Positions 7,291 through 17,425 of a stretch of 36,238 nt of DNA are shown one piece after another (within the stretch, counting starts at the first letter, position 1; every line of letters begins with the position of its first letter). Position numbers and translations under genes: made by a program. Source of the stretch: Bacillus hominis (GTDB lineage: Bacteria; Bacillota; Bacilli; Bacillales; Bacillaceae_G); contig NZ_BOQD01000100.1 in the NCBI RefSeq assembly GCF_018332515.1, positions 1-36,238 on the forward strand. Reading direction: 5' to 3'. The notes under the pieces are model-generated. The model did no database searches and was not told the DNA's origin. It saw only the letters and a program-made list of their open reading frames with translations.

Positions 7291-7364
7291 ACACAAAATA
7301 TGATTTTCATTTCAAAAAACAAATTTTTCCCATATATTACTCTCTAATATTCCCTTAAAAGCAT

Positions 7365-7396
7365 AAAAAACTCGCTTACTACGAAATAAGCGAGTC
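7365..7396 (-). terminator. Terminator of rho
   Basis: ACTCGCTTA (7371-7379) is complementary to TAAGCGAGT (7388-7396); on the minus strand it is followed by six Ts. Confidence 0.85.
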
Positions 7397-7410
7397 CCAA
7401 TCTTTTCCCT

Positions 7411-8682
7411 TTACTTAGTTGTCACATATCTTTTTGAGTCTGCAACAATGTTTTGTAAAAATTCTTCATTTGTCTTTGTTTGACGAAGTTTACGTAAGAA
7501 GCCTTCAACAAAGTCTGGTGTATCACGCATTGTTTTACGAATACCCCACAGCTTGTCTAAATGTTCTTTCGGAATTAATAGGTCTTCTTTACGCGTACCA
7601 GAGCGACGAATATCAATCGCCGGGAAGATACGACGCTCAGCTAATGAGCGATCTAAATGAAGTTCCATATTTCCAGTTCCTTTAAATTCTTCGTAAATTA
7701 CATCATCCATACGAGAACCTGTATCAACAAGCGCTGTTGCTAAAATTGTTAAGCTACCGCCCTCTTCGATATTACGTGCAGCCCCAAAGAAACGCTTCGG
7801 TCTATGGAAAGCCGCTGGATCAATACCACCTGATAAAGTTCTACCACTTGGCGGAATAACAAGGTTGTAAGCACGCGCTAAACGGGTAATACTATCCATT
7901 AAGATGACAACGTCTTTTTTATGCTCTACAAGACGCATTGCACGCTCTAATACAAGCTCAGCTACTTTAATATGATTTTCTGGTACTTCATCAAAAGTAG
8001 AGCTTACAACGTCACCTTTAACAGAACGTTCAATATCTGTTACTTCCTCTGGACGCTCATCAATTAAAAGTACAATTAATTCTGCTTCCGGATGATTTGT
8101 TGTGACACTATGTGCAATTTCTTTTAACAGACTTGTTTTACCAGCCTTTGGAGGCGCGACAATTAAACCACGTTGTCCAAATCCAACTGGTGCGATTAAA
8201 TCCATGATGCGTGTCGGTAACTTTTTCGTTTCCGTTTCCAGCTTCATTTGGCGATCTGGGTATAACGGTGTTAATGCAGGGAAATGCACACGCTCTTTTG
8301 CTGAGTCTGGATCATCTCCGTTTACAGCTTCAACTTGTAATAATCCAAAATAGCGTTCATTTTCTTTCGGAGGTCGTACTTTACCAGAAACCTTATCTCC
8401 ATTACGTAAATCGAAACGACGAATTTGCGAAGCCGAGATATAAATATCTTCTGAGCTTGGAGAATAATTGATAGGACGTAAGAATCCAAATCCTTCTGAT
8501 TGAATAATTTCTAATACGCCTTCCATGAAAAAGAAACCTTCTTTTTCTGCTCGAGCTTTTAAGATAGCGAAAATCAGCTCTTTTTTCGTTAACTTGCTGT
8601 AATACGAAATCTTAAATTCTTTCGCAAGCTCGTATAACTCTTTTAATTTCATGTTTTCTAATGCTGCAATTGACAAATTCAT
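7411..8682 (-). CDS. rho: Transcription termination factor Rho
   Basis: A 423-residue hexameric RNA helicase/ATPase. The N-terminal Rho-N helical domain ([18 protein letters not shown]) is followed by the cold-shock-like RNA-binding domain (about 50-125, GFGFLRP and [17 protein letters not shown]). The ATPase core has Walker [12 protein letters not shown] (Lys182), Walker [16 protein letters not shown] and the [22 protein letters not shown]-loop region. It matches B. subtilis Rho, which silences antisense and pervasive transcription. The ATG at 8682 has only a weak ribosome-binding site (GTGGTGT). Rho often autoregulates through its leader, but I cannot identify the element here. Upstream lies cluster 3 of repeats and a hairpin terminator. 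Confidence 0.97.
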   Translation of the reverse strand: MNLSIAALENMKLKELYELAKEFKISYYSKLTKKELIFAILKARAEKEGFFFMEGVLEIIQSEGFGFLRPINYSPSSEDIYISASQIRRFDLRNGDKVSGKVRPPKENERYFGLLQVEAVNGDDPDSAKERVHFPALTPLYPDRQMKLETETKKLPTRIMDLIAPVGFGQRGLIVAPPKAGKTSLLKEIAHSVTTNHPEAELIVLLIDERPEEVTDIERSVKGDVVSSTFDEVPENHIKVAELVLERAMRLVEHKKDVVILMDSITRLARAYNLVIPPSGRTLSGGIDPAAFHRPKRFFGAARNIEEGGSLTILATALVDTGSRMDDVIYEEFKGTGNMELHLDRSLAERRIFPAIDIRRSGTRKEDLLIPKEHLDKLWGIRKTMRDTPDFVEGFLRKLRQTKTNEEFLQNIVADSKRYVTTK

Positions 8683-8846
8683 TCAGACACCACACTTTAA
8701 CGTTATTCTCTTTTCACATGGGTAAAGGGAAAAAATACGGAAGGCAAATAAATAATAATGAAAGGCAATAAGTTCAAGTAGGATAATATTCACTATTGTA
8801 ACCCTTTTATCTAGTTTTAATCAATACGTTGAAACACAAATACAAT

Positions 8847-8876
8847 AAGCGAAGACAAGAAAATTTGTCTTCGCTT
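8847..8876. terminator. Terminator hairpin between glpX and rho
   Basis: A 12-bp perfect stem AAGCGAAGACAA / TTGTCTTCGCTT with a 6-nt loop. Moderately T-rich sequence follows on the minus strand and a better T-rich run on the plus strand. It probably ends glpX transcription, after the repeat cluster. Confidence 0.65.
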
Positions 8877-8941
8877 TTCATATTTCTTTCTTTTTTCTAC
8901 TCACCCTATTATGAGGAAGAATAGATAAGCCATTTTCGCTC

Positions 8942-9064
8942 TTATTTAATCCAGTTCCAGCAGCTAGAATCTCCGGTGGCTTCGCGTCTTCCTACGAGGC
9001 AAAAAGCGCCTCTACGTCAGAAGCTCCATCCTCCTGCGATTCTGAACGAGCTGCTTACGCTTTT
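8942..9064. repeat. B. cereus-type palindromic repeat, cluster 3 copy 1 (inverted)
   Basis: On the minus strand it starts AAAAAGCGTAAGCAGCTCG and ends GATTCTAGCTGCTGGAACTGG, the same element type as clusters 1 and 2 but in the opposite orientation. The core carries GAGGCGCTTTTTGCCTCG, a clean hairpin. The altered outer arms still pair with each other (AGCAGCT with AGCTGCT), i.e. compensatory changes. Confidence 0.65.
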
Positions 9065-9189
9065 TATTTAATCCAGCTCCGGTGGCTAGAAGGGTCAGCC
9101 ATTTCACCCCTTCCTGCGAGGCAAAAAACGCCTCTTCGTCAGGAGCTCCAATGCCTTCCCCTTCTAAACGAGCCACCTCCGCTTTTTAC
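9065..9189. repeat. B. cereus-type palindromic repeat, cluster 3 copy 2 (inverted)
   Basis: A tandem copy of the preceding element. Its boundary (minus strand TAAAAAGCGGAGGTGGCTCG) begins at the stop codon of glpX, so it forms the glpX 3' untranslated region. The GAGGCGTTTTTTGCCTCG hairpin is present. Confidence 0.65.
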
Positions 9190-10151
9190 TTAATAACCAA
9201 ATTCGGTTTTTTATTTAAGCTATGGCGGCCATCTACAAAGCGTACTGTACCTGATTTCGCACGCATAACAAGGGATTGTGTTGTTCCTACGCTACCTTTA
9301 AATTGAACGCCTCGTAGTAGTTCCCCGTCTGTTACACCTGTTGCTGCAAAGATTGCATCGTCACCTCTTACTAAGTCTTCCATACGAAGGATGCGATTTA
9401 TATCTTCAATGCCCATTTTTTTACAACGTTCTAATTCAGCTTCGTCTTGTGGTAAGAGCTTTCCTTGAATTTCTCCACCTAAGCATTTTAATGCAACTGC
9501 TGCTAATACACCTTCAGGCGCTCCACCAGAACCGAATAGAATATCTACACCGGTACGGTCGAATGCTGTATTGATTGCTCCAGCTACATCTCCATCGTTA
9601 ATTAACTTAATACGAGCACCAGCTTTACGAATTTCTTCAATAATTGCTTGGTGACGTGGACGATTTAAAACTGTCGCTACAACATCTTCAATATCTTTAT
9701 TTTTCGCTTTCGCAACGGCACGTAAGTTGTCGATAATAGGTGCGTTGATATCAACTGCCCCAACTGCTTCTGGGCCAACCGCTATTTTATCCATGTACAT
9801 GTCAGGAGCATGTAACAAATTACCGTGATCTGCAATTGCAATAACAGCAAGTGCATTCCAGCCGCCAGCTGCTACGATGTTTGTCCCTTCTAAAGGATCA
9901 ACTGCAACGTCTACGCGTGGTCCATATCCTGTACCTAATTTCTCTCCGATATATAGCATTGGCGCTTCATCCATTTCACCTTCGCCAATTACAACTGTAC
10001 CTTTCATCGGAATTGTATCAAATACATCACGCATAGCTGATGTTGCTGCACCGTCTGCCTCATCTTTTTTTCCGCGCCCCATCCAACGCGCTGATGATAA
10101 TGCTGCAGCCTCTGTTACACGTACTAACTCCATAGATAAACTTCTTTCCAC
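9186..10151 (-). CDS. glpX: Fructose-1,6-bisphosphatase class II (GlpX)
   Basis: A 321-residue class II FBPase, a gluconeogenic enzyme converting fructose-1,6-bisphosphate to fructose-6-phosphate with divalent metal. Signature stretches are [34 protein letters not shown] and [17 protein letters not shown]. It corresponds to B. subtilis ywjI/glpX, which also lies between murAB and rho. The GTG at 10151 gives [12 protein letters not shown], the usual N-terminus, and follows AAAGGAGAGGG. It is separated from murAB by about 180 bp containing a bcr1-like element. The 3' end runs directly into repeat cluster 3. Confidence 0.95.
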   Translation of the reverse strand: MERSLSMELVRVTEAAALSSARWMGRGKKDEADGAATSAMRDVFDTIPMKGTVVIGEGEMDEAPMLYIGEKLGTGYGPRVDVAVDPLEGTNIVAAGGWNALAVIAIADHGNLLHAPDMYMDKIAVGPEAVGAVDINAPIIDNLRAVAKAKNKDIEDVVATVLNRPRHQAIIEEIRKAGARIKLINDGDVAGAINTAFDRTGVDILFGSGGAPEGVLAAVALKCLGGEIQGKLLPQDEAELERCKKMGIEDINRILRMEDLVRGDDAIFAATGVTDGELLRGVQFKGSVGTTQSLVMRAKSGTVRFVDGRHSLNKKPNLVIK

Positions 10152-10211
10152 AATAATCCCTCTCCTTTAAGTCTTTATATTTCTGCCGTATTTTGTGAAC
10201 CGTGTTTTTCT

Positions 10212-10338
10212 ATAAAGTGCACTTCCGTCCGTAGTGATTCTTCGCTCCCCATTAACGGAAGTATCACCACCTTATCCCAATTGGTGAGGGCTAATAATCA
10301 GTGGGGGATGCCCCATACTGATTAAAGCTTCACTTTAT
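10212..10338 (-). repeat. bcr1-like repeat between murAB and glpX
   Basis: Read on the minus strand it starts ATAAAGTGAAGCTTTAATCAG, contains the stem with CTGATTATTAGCC(C/T)TCACCAAT, and ends GAAGTGCACTTTAT. It shares its first half with 24271-24427 and the right-edge element, but its second half (ACTTCCGTTAATGGGG.. closed by ACGGAAGT) is different. The ATAAA/TTTAT end overlaps the TAA stop of murAB, so the element abuts the last codon. Confidence 0.65.
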
Positions 10339-11624
10339 GCGTTCTTCATTTCTTCAATTTCTTGCTTTGTCATTTGTTCTCGCCAAATGTTTGCACCAAG
10401 CCCTTTAAGCTTGTCTACTATATTTTCGTAACCTCGATCAATATGATCCAGTCCCGTTATTTCTGTAATGCCATCTGCCATTAAACCCGCAATAACAAGG
10501 GACGCACCAGCTCGTAAGTCACTCGCTTTCACCTTCGCGCCTTGCAATAAAACGGGTCCAGTCACAATTGCTGAACGGCCTTCTACTTTAATTTGTGCGT
10601 TCATACGGCGCAATTCATCAATATGCTTGAAACGCGCGCTGTAAATTGTATCAGTTACAACTCCTGTCCCATGCGCTTTTGTTAAAAGCGTTGTAAACGG
10701 CTGTTGTAAATCTGTTGGAAATCCTGGATATACAAGCGTTTTTACATCAACTACTTTTAACCTTCTATTGCCGTTCACTGTAATTTGATCATCGCTTGTT
10801 TCAACTTGAACACCAGCTTCTCTTAGCTTCGCAGTAACAGATTCTAAATGCTGAGGAATAACGTTATCAACCGTTACTTCTCCTCCTGACGCTGCCCCTA
10901 AAATCATATACGTACCAGCTTCAATACGGTCTGGAATGATAGTGTGGTGACAACCATGTAAAGAATCCACACCATCAATTCGGATTACATCTGTACCAGC
11001 ACCTTTAATACGCGCTCCCATACTCGTTAACAATGTAGCTACATCAATAATCTCTGGTTCTTTCGCTGCATTTTCAATAACAGTTCTACCTTTCGCTCGT
11101 ACAGCCGCTAGCATAATATTAATCGTCGCTCCTACACTAACAACATCTAAATAAATACGCGCTCCACGTAGTTCATCTGCTCTTAAATAAATGGCACCTT
11201 GTTCATTTGTAACATGTGCACCTAATGCTTCAAACCCTTTAATATGCTGATCAATCGGTCGCGGCCCTAAATGACATCCACCTGGAAGCCCAATAACAGC
11301 TTTTTTAAAACGGCCAAGCATTGCACCCATTAAGTAATACGAGGCGCGCAATTTTTTCACTTTTCCATTTGGTAAAGGCATCGCAACCATGTTAGAAGGA
11401 TCTACTACCATCTCTTCCTCCTGCCCATAAGTTACTTTCCCTCCAATTTCCTCTAGTAAGTCTCCTAACATTTTCACATCCGAAATATTAGGAACGCCAC
11501 CAATAGTTACTGGAGTATCTGCTAAAATCGTCGCTGGAATTAATGCAACAGCACTGTTCTTTGCACCACTCACGCGAATTGTTCCATTTAAAGCTCTTCC
11601 GCCTTCGACTAGCAATTTTTCCAT
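10335..11624 (-). CDS. murAB: UDP-N-acetylglucosamine 1-carboxyvinyltransferase (MurA paralogue, MurAB/MurZ)
   Basis: A 429-residue enolpyruvyl transferase that adds PEP to UDP-GlcNAc, the first committed step of peptidoglycan synthesis. Conserved Lys22-Asn23 (SGAKNSA) and the catalytic, fosfomycin-targeted Cys117 in [13 protein letters not shown] are present, with RASYYLMG and the C-terminal [16 protein letters not shown]. The location next to fbaA and glpX marks it as the second MurA paralogue of Firmicutes (B. subtilis murAB). The ATG at 11624 follows AGAAGGGAG. A strong 16-bp hairpin lies in the leader. In B. subtilis a transaldolase gene (ywjH) sits between fbaA and this gene; it is absent here. 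Confidence 0.95.
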   Translation of the reverse strand: MEKLLVEGGRALNGTIRVSGAKNSAVALIPATILADTPVTIGGVPNISDVKMLGDLLEEIGGKVTYGQEEEMVVDPSNMVAMPLPNGKVKKLRASYYLMGAMLGRFKKAVIGLPGGCHLGPRPIDQHIKGFEALGAHVTNEQGAIYLRADELRGARIYLDVVSVGATINIMLAAVRAKGRTVIENAAKEPEIIDVATLLTSMGARIKGAGTDVIRIDGVDSLHGCHHTIIPDRIEAGTYMILGAASGGEVTVDNVIPQHLESVTAKLREAGVQVETSDDQITVNGNRRLKVVDVKTLVYPGFPTDLQQPFTTLLTKAHGTGVVTDTIYSARFKHIDELRRMNAQIKVEGRSAIVTGPVLLQGAKVKASDLRAGASLVIAGLMADGITEITGLDHIDRGYENIVDKLKGLGANIWREQMTKQEIEEMKNA

Positions 11625-11653
11625 ATTGAGCTCCCTTCTTGTGAATGTATTTA

Positions 11654-11688
11654 CCTTCTATTACTTCTTTATAAGAAGTAATAGAAGG
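11654..11688 (-). promoter_or_regulatory. 16-bp perfect hairpin in the murAB leader
   Basis: CCTTCTATTACTTCTT is followed after TAT by its exact complement AAGAAGTAATAGAAGG, 29 nt upstream of the murAB start. There is no U-run on the minus strand, so this is not a terminator for murAB. The CTTCTT within the 5' arm could alternatively pair with the AAGAAGGGAG ribosome-binding site. The function is unknown. Confidence 0.5.
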
Positions 11689-11929
11689 CTCCCCTTAAGA
11701 ATCTCAATCCCTCTTTCCACCCTAAACCTCAATAAGTAGAAAACCATCACCTGTAGTTCCCATGCTGTACAAATAGATGAAAATTAACTATTCATCGAAT
11801 CTAATTCATCAATTCAGATACTTATCACATTTATTAATAGGACTATGCACATTATTTTCTATATTTGCAGCCTAAAAATTCACTTTATAAAATCTTTAGA
11901 CTTGTTCACGCTTTCATTATACAACGAAA

Positions 11930-11959
11930 GGAAACCGTCTAAAAGACTAGACGGTTTCC
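11930..11959 (-). terminator. Terminator of fbaA
   Basis: An 11-bp perfect stem GGAAACCGTCT / AGACGGTTTCC with an 8-nt loop, just after the fbaA stop. The T-tract is weak (TTTCGTT on the minus strand). Confidence 0.65.
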
Positions 11960-11976
11960 AAAACGGAATTTTATTC

Positions 11977-12834
11977 TTACGCTTTACCGTTAGAACCGAA
12001 CTCATGCATTTTACCAGCAACAGTTGCTTTGATAGCGTCGCGGCCAGGTCCAATATATTTACGAGGATCGTAAACTTCTTGGTCTTTGCTTAATGCTTCA
12101 CGAACAGCTTTTGTAAACTCAATTTGGTTCTCAGTGTTTACGTTAATTTTTGAAGTACCTAAAGAAATAGCTTTTACGATATCAGCAGTTGGGATACCAG
12201 TACCACCGTGTAATACTAAAGGTACGCCAGTGAAGTCGCGAACTTGTTCCATTTCTTTGAATCCTAAGTTAGGCTCACCTTTGTAAGGACCGTGTACAGA
12301 ACCTAAAGCTGGAGCTAGGCAATCGATACCTGTTGCTTCAACAAGGTGTTTACACTCTTCAGGATCAGCGTAGATAACGCCTTCAGCGATAATGTCATCT
12401 TCTTGTCCGCCAACTGTACCAAGCTCAGCTTCTACAGATACATTACGAGCATGTGCATATTCTACCACTTTTTTAGTAGTTTCAACGTTTTCATCGAATG
12501 GGTGGTGAGAAGCGTCGATCATTACAGATGTGAAACCTGCATCGATTGCTTCTTTACATTTTTCGAAGCTTGAACCATGGTCAAGGTGAATCGCTACAGG
12601 AACAGTGATGTTCATTTCTTCGATTAAAGCTTTAACCATAGCTACAACTGTTTTGAAACCAGTCATATGACGAGCTGCACCCTCAGATACACCTAAGATT
12701 ACAGGAGATTTTTCTTCTTCCGCAGCAGCTAAGATAGCTTGAGTCCACTCTAAGTTGTTCATGTTGAATTGACCAACTGCGTATTTTCCTTCTAGTGCTG
12801 TGTTTAGCATTTCTTTCATAGAAACTAAAGGCAT
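11977..12834 (-). CDS. fbaA: Fructose-bisphosphate aldolase class II
   Basis: A 285-residue zinc aldolase of glycolysis and gluconeogenesis that cleaves fructose-1,6-bisphosphate to DHAP and glyceraldehyde-3-phosphate. HLDHGSS carries the catalytic Asp85 and zinc ligand His86. Further ligands lie in VHGPYKGEP and LHGGTGIP, and NVNTENQ is the phosphate-binding region. The ATG at 12834 follows AGGAGGATTCACC. Strongly biased codons suggest high expression. A consensus PlcR box lies 77 bp upstream (12911-12926). It follows spo0F on the same strand, with 210 bp between. Confidence 0.96.
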   Translation of the reverse strand: MPLVSMKEMLNTALEGKYAVGQFNMNNLEWTQAILAAAEEEKSPVILGVSEGAARHMTGFKTVVAMVKALIEEMNITVPVAIHLDHGSSFEKCKEAIDAGFTSVMIDASHHPFDENVETTKKVVEYAHARNVSVEAELGTVGGQEDDIIAEGVIYADPEECKHLVEATGIDCLAPALGSVHGPYKGEPNLGFKEMEQVRDFTGVPLVLHGGTGIPTADIVKAISLGTSKINVNTENQIEFTKAVREALSKDQEVYDPRKYIGPGRDAIKATVAGKMHEFGSNGKA

Positions 12835-12910
12835 GGTGAATCCTCCTAAAAAACGTTTTTTGTATCCGATAAATTCTTATCGCTGGTAGTATGACCAGAA
12901 TAAGGTAAAA

Positions 12911-12926
12911 TATGTATATTTACATA
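12911..12926 (-). promoter_or_regulatory. Consensus PlcR box upstream of fbaA
   Basis: TATGTATATTTACATA fits the PlcR recognition sequence TATGNAWWWWTNCATA at every defined position, and fbaA is the only gene with its start nearby. fbaA is not among the PlcR-regulon genes I remember, so this may be a chance match in AT-rich DNA or a strain-specific site. Confidence 0.4.
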
Positions 12927-13044
12927 CCGGACTTCTTTCTACACTCAATAGGATAACAACTTGTACTCAAAAACTCAACCGTATTCACCTGCTCAATAGT
13001 CCATGTAAACGCTTTTTTCCATATTTTTTATAAAAAATTCATTT

Positions 13045-13413
13045 TTACGCCTCTACAGCAAGCTGATTTCTCACTGCTTGACGAATTTCATCAATATCAA
13101 ACGGTTTAGCAAAGTGCATTAAAGCACCTAAATCTTTCGCTTCTTGAATCATATCTAATTCTCCATAAGCAGTCATTAAAATCACTTTAATACTCTCATC
13201 AATTTCTTTTACATGTTTTAAAATCTCTATACCATCCATACCTGGAATTTTCATATCTAACACTACTAAATCCGGATTATCTTTTTTAACGATATCTAAA
13301 GCTTGAAATCCATTCGCTGCTTGGAATGTCTGGTAACCTTCTTTTTGGAACACTTCATGCAATAAAACACGAATGCCATATTGATCATCAACGATTAAAA
13401 TTTTCCCTTCCAT
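13045..13413 (-). CDS. spo0F: Sporulation phosphorelay response regulator Spo0F
   Basis: A 122-residue single-domain receiver that takes phosphate from sporulation kinases and passes it to Spo0B, then Spo0A. The acidic pocket Asp9-Asp10 (IVDDQYGIR), phosphoacceptor Asp53 ([12 protein letters not shown]), Thr81 (LMTAYGE) and Lys103 ([11 protein letters not shown]) are all present. There is no output domain, as expected. I start it at the ATG at 13413: AGAGAGG lies nine bases before it, while the in-frame TTG at 13422 abuts that site. A possible sigma-H promoter lies 70-90 bp upstream. ywjG diverges from it. Confidence 0.96.
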   Translation of the reverse strand: MEGKILIVDDQYGIRVLLHEVFQKEGYQTFQAANGFQALDIVKKDNPDLVVLDMKIPGMDGIEILKHVKEIDESIKVILMTAYGELDMIQEAKDLGALMHFAKPFDIDEIRQAVRNQLAVEA

Positions 13414-13480
13414 AACTCCCAACCTCTCTGTGTAAGTACAAGATTTAAAGCTTCTTATATCTTATCGATTTATTTTCGCT

Positions 13481-13502
13481 ATTCTTTGCCAAATTCCTTC
13501 CT
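13481..13502 (-). promoter_or_regulatory. Candidate sigma-H promoter of spo0F
   Basis: On the minus strand AGGAAGG is followed after 11 bp by GAAT, resembling the sigma-H pattern (AGGAWWT and GAAT). spo0F has a sigma-H promoter in B. subtilis; the match here is imperfect. Confidence 0.35.
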
Positions 13503-13573
13503 GTTCTTTCTTATTTTACCGTTTCCTATTTTGTTATGCCACCTACTATTTCCCCTTTCAAAAAAAAATAAGC

Positions 13574-13579
13574 TATAAT
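13574..13579 (+). promoter_or_regulatory. -10 element of ywjG
   Basis: TATAAT lies 35 bp before the ywjG start. No good -35 is found at the expected distance. The gene's ribosome-binding site is GAAAGGAG. Confidence 0.45.
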
Positions 13580-13614
13580 GGGAACCAACTAACACGAAAG
13601 AAAGGAGCAACAAC

Positions 13615-14139
13615 ATGTTAAAAATTTTCTCAACTCAATTAAGTGGATATTTCTCCAAAATTTCTCAAAAAGAGGACATGAATATAGAAGATAGCGCTCG
13701 TCTACTTGCCCAAGCGTTAGTTGGCGATGGCTTCATTTACTTGCATGGTACAAACGAAATGGAGGGCGTTGTTTCAGAAGCATTATTTGGCGCTGAACCA
13801 ATGAAACAAGCAAAACGCTTAATAGAAAACGGTGAACTGGCGGCAGTGACTTCTGCGGACCGCGTACTTCTTATTAGTCGTTTTTCAACAGATGAAGAGG
13901 TTGTGACGATTGCAAAAAAACTTCAAGAAGAAGGTCAATCTATCGTTGGTATCTCAGCTGTTCATGAAAGTCCCGAATCGTTAGAACAATATACAGATGT
14001 ACATATTGATATAAAACTGTTAAAGGGTCTTATTCCAGATGATGAGGGTAACCGCTATGGATTCCCAAGTTTAATTATAGCTTTATTTGCTTATCACGGA
14101 TTGAAATTTACAATTGATGAAATGTTAAATGAATATTAA
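13615..14139 (+). CDS. ywjG: DUF2529 protein (YwjG-like)
   Basis: A 174-residue protein in the B. subtilis ywjG position, between spo0F and pyrG and divergent from spo0F. It belongs to the DUF2529 family, whose fold resembles a sugar-isomerase (SIS) domain: a predicted alternating alpha/beta pattern with GDGFIYLHGTNEMEGV, ADRVLLISRFSTDEE and GQSIVGISAVHES. No catalytic motif is recognisable and the function is unknown. The ATG at 13615 follows GAAAGGAGCAACAAC. It shares a bidirectional terminator with pyrG. Confidence 0.85.
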   Translation: MLKIFSTQLSGYFSKISQKEDMNIEDSARLLAQALVGDGFIYLHGTNEMEGVVSEALFGAEPMKQAKRLIENGELAAVTSADRVLLISRFSTDEEVVTIAKKLQEEGQSIVGISAVHESPESLEQYTDVHIDIKLLKGLIPDDEGNRYGFPSLIIALFAYHGLKFTIDEMLNEY

Positions 14140-14170
14140 AAAAAGCGCCCTATTTCAGGCGCTTTTTTTT
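14138..14170. terminator. Bidirectional terminator between ywjG and pyrG
   Basis: GCGCC (14145-14149) pairs with GGCGC (14158-14162), flanked by runs of As on the left and Ts on the right, so it can terminate both convergent genes. Confidence 0.9.
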
Positions 14171-14171
14171 A

Positions 14172-15812
<1,641 letters not shown>

Positions 15813-15889
15813 TCACCGTTGCAAAGCGCAACGTATGTAGATAACACTGTATCTATCTTATTGTTAGACTCTTTTTATTTTCTAAACAA

Positions 15890-15950
15890 AAAACAAAAAA
15901 GAAAATTGCTCCCCTCATCACATAAAGTAATAAGTAGGGAGCAATTTTCT
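15890..15950 (-). terminator. pyrG leader attenuator
   Basis: On the minus strand GAAAATTGCTCCC pairs with GGGAGCAATTTTC over 13 bp and is followed by a T-run, at about +48 to +107 of the pyrG transcript. The pyrimidine tract GCTCCC in the 5' arm is the sequence that extra 5' Gs would pair with in the B. subtilis antitermination mechanism. Confidence 0.85.
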
Positions 15951-15991
15951 TTTATATTTACACTTTAAAAGTATTATCGTCCTTTTTTAAA

Positions 15992-16033
15992 GAGCCCAAA
16001 AATGATTCTACATGGACGATAATGAAAAGTCAA
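15992..16033 (-). promoter_or_regulatory. pyrG promoter with GGGCTC start site
   Basis: TTGACT (16033-16028), a 17-bp spacer and TAGAAT (16010-16005), then seven bases to GGGCTC starting at 15997, all on the minus strand. In B. subtilis pyrG, initiation at GGGC with low CTP adds extra Gs by reiterative transcription, preventing the downstream terminator. All elements of that mechanism are in place. The -35 lies just after the rpoE stop. Confidence 0.85.
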
Positions 16034-16036
16034 GAA

Positions 16037-16573
16037 CTACCGCTCTTCCTCTTCTTCTTCTTCAGTTTCATCGTACTCAAGTTCTTCTTCTGCGAATTCT
16101 TCATCATCTTCTTCTAAATCATCAAGATCATCATCATCATCATCTGCGTCTTCTTCTTCAAGAACCTTGTCCAAATCTTCTACATCTTCTTCGTCTGCAT
16201 TTCCTTCTGCATCGCCGAATTCATCGTCATCTTCTTCGATGTAGTCGTCAAAACCGTCCTCTTCAACTTTACGTTTCTTCTTCGGTTTTGGCTGAGGTAA
16301 GATTTCTTCATCAATTTGCTCATATGGGTACCAGCTACGTAGCCCCCAACGATTTTCTCCTAAATTAATGAAACGTCCATCGATGTTTAAATCTGTATAA
16401 AATTGTGCGAGTTTCGCATTAACTTGCTCTTGAGATAGTCCCAGCACTTGAGCGATTTCTTGAACCAACTCGTTGAATGTCGTTGCTTGTCTTTTATCCC
16501 CTAAAACGCTATGTACAACTTCAATCATTGAACATTCTTTTAGCTCTTCTGGTGAATATTGCTTAAAATTCAC
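16037..16573 (-). CDS. rpoE: RNA polymerase delta subunit
   Basis: A 178-residue delta factor that associates with RNA polymerase, promotes recycling and lowers non-specific nucleic-acid binding. The folded N-terminal HARE-HTH domain (about 1-90) contains [11 protein letters not shown] and [19 protein letters not shown] basic patch KPKKKRK follows, then a disordered, almost purely Asp/Glu tail (about 108-178). GTG at 16573 is the start ([11 protein letters not shown]), ten bases after AAGGAAG. In B. subtilis rpoE can be cotranscribed from the fadF-acdA operon; here the upstream TetR gene is on the same strand 154 bp away. Confidence 0.94.
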   Translation of the reverse strand: MNFKQYSPEELKECSMIEVVHSVLGDKRQATTFNELVQEIAQVLGLSQEQVNAKLAQFYTDLNIDGRFINLGENRWGLRSWYPYEQIDEEILPQPKPKKKRKVEEDGFDDYIEEDDDEFGDAEGNADEEDVEDLDKVLEEEDADDDDDDLDDLEEDDEEFAEEELEYDETEEEEEEER

Positions 16574-16727
16574 TTATGCGGCACTTCCTTTCTTCAAATA
16601 TAACCTTATATACAACGGTCTGCCTAAAAAAATCCATACTATTCATTATAAACAAAACTCGCACAAATATGCTACAAAAAAAACGGGAAACTTTTATATG
16701 GTAATAAAATTATAATTTGTCTATTCC

Positions 16728-17357
16728 TTATTTCGGAAACATATGCGCTCCTTGCAGTACATATCTAATTTGCATTTCAGTATATTCTTCAAGTGTATAC
16801 AGTTTTTGCAGGGCCCAGCGTCTAAATCCCCACATTTGTCCTTGTATGAAAATATTATGTGCAAGAAGTTGTATTTCCTTTTCACTTAATGTAAATGTCC
16901 CATTTTCTGTACACTGTTCTAAAATATTTTCAAACATCCCTACCATTTGAAACTCTTTTTCTAATACATATGGAAGTGATTCTTTCGGTAAAAAACGGAC
17001 CTCTTGATACATGATTAATACTTCTTCTTGCAATTCATCCATCACTTTAAAGTAATTCGTTATCGCTATCTTTAAACTTTCTATACTTCCCTTCTCTGTA
17101 CACACTACTTCCTCTAATCGTTCTTTTACGTGTTCATAAATACTATCACAAACTAAATATAAAACATCATCTTTTGTACGAATGTACTCATAAAGTGTTC
17201 CGATACTAAATCCCGCCGCTTTCGCAATTTCTCTCGTTGTTGTGCGTGGAAATCCTTTTTGCTTAAACAGTTGCACCGCACCTTTAATCATTTGTTCACG
17301 TCTTAACGCAACTAATTTTTCATCTTTCACGGATGCATGTACGTTATGTTTAACCAT
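16728..17357 (-). CDS. TetR-family regulator of the beta-oxidation operon
   Basis: A 209-residue TetR/AcrR-type repressor. The N-terminal HTH is REQMIKGAVQLFKQKGF, then TTTREIAKAAGFSIGTLYEYIRTKDDVLYLV (about residues 20-66). The rest is an alpha-helical ligand and dimer domain of unknown ligand; acyl-CoA is plausible from context. I use the ATG at 17357 because AGAGAGG lies eight bases before it; an in-frame GTG at 17366 is inside the Shine-Dalgarno. It is the last gene of the acyl-CoA operon, behind a terminator (17391-17420), and is not closely similar to B. subtilis FadR as I recall that sequence. It is a candidate ligand of the operator at 24193-24210. Confidence 0.8.
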   Translation of the reverse strand: MVKHNVHASVKDEKLVALRREQMIKGAVQLFKQKGFPRTTTREIAKAAGFSIGTLYEYIRTKDDVLYLVCDSIYEHVKERLEEVVCTEKGSIESLKIAITNYFKVMDELQEEVLIMYQEVRFLPKESLPYVLEKEFQMVGMFENILEQCTENGTFTLSEKEIQLLAHNIFIQGQMWGFRRWALQKLYTLEEYTEMQIRYVLQGAHMFPK

Positions 17358-17390
17358 CGCCTTCACCTCTCTCTATTATTTTTTTTGGAA

Positions 17391-17420
17391 GGAAAAAGCG
17401 TAGGAAAATACCTACGCTTT
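17391..17420 (-). terminator. Terminator after the acyl-CoA dehydrogenase gene
   Basis: AAAGCGTAGG / CCTACGCTTT, a 10-bp perfect stem with a 6-nt loop and a TTTTT tail on the minus strand. It lies between acdA and the TetR gene and probably reduces read-through into the regulator and rpoE. Confidence 0.8.
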
Positions 17421-17425
17421 CGTTC

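Larger units (their letters stand above)
11625..11976. other. murAB-fbaA intergenic region
   Basis: A 352-bp gap. It holds the murAB leader hairpin (11654-11688) and the fbaA terminator (11930-11959). Between them (about 11690-11925) the sequence is AT-rich with no open frame, repeat or clear promoter that I can defend. Confidence 0.5.

Noticed and set aside
5560-9189. CRISPR array
   Set aside because: The repeats are about 120 bp, palindromic, irregularly spaced, partly inverted and have no short uniform spacers.
11654-11688. Terminator in front of murAB
   Set aside because: There is no U-run after the stem on the minus strand and the murAB ribosome-binding site follows directly.
12842-12858. 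AAAAAACGTTTTTT palindrome before fbaA as an operator
   Set aside because: It is a homopolymer-type palindrome next to the ribosome-binding site, with no known regulator motif.
16012-16368. His/Leu-rich plus-strand frame antisense to rpoE
   Set aside because: It is the mirror of the Asp/Glu-coding GAT/GAA repeats of the delta-subunit tail.
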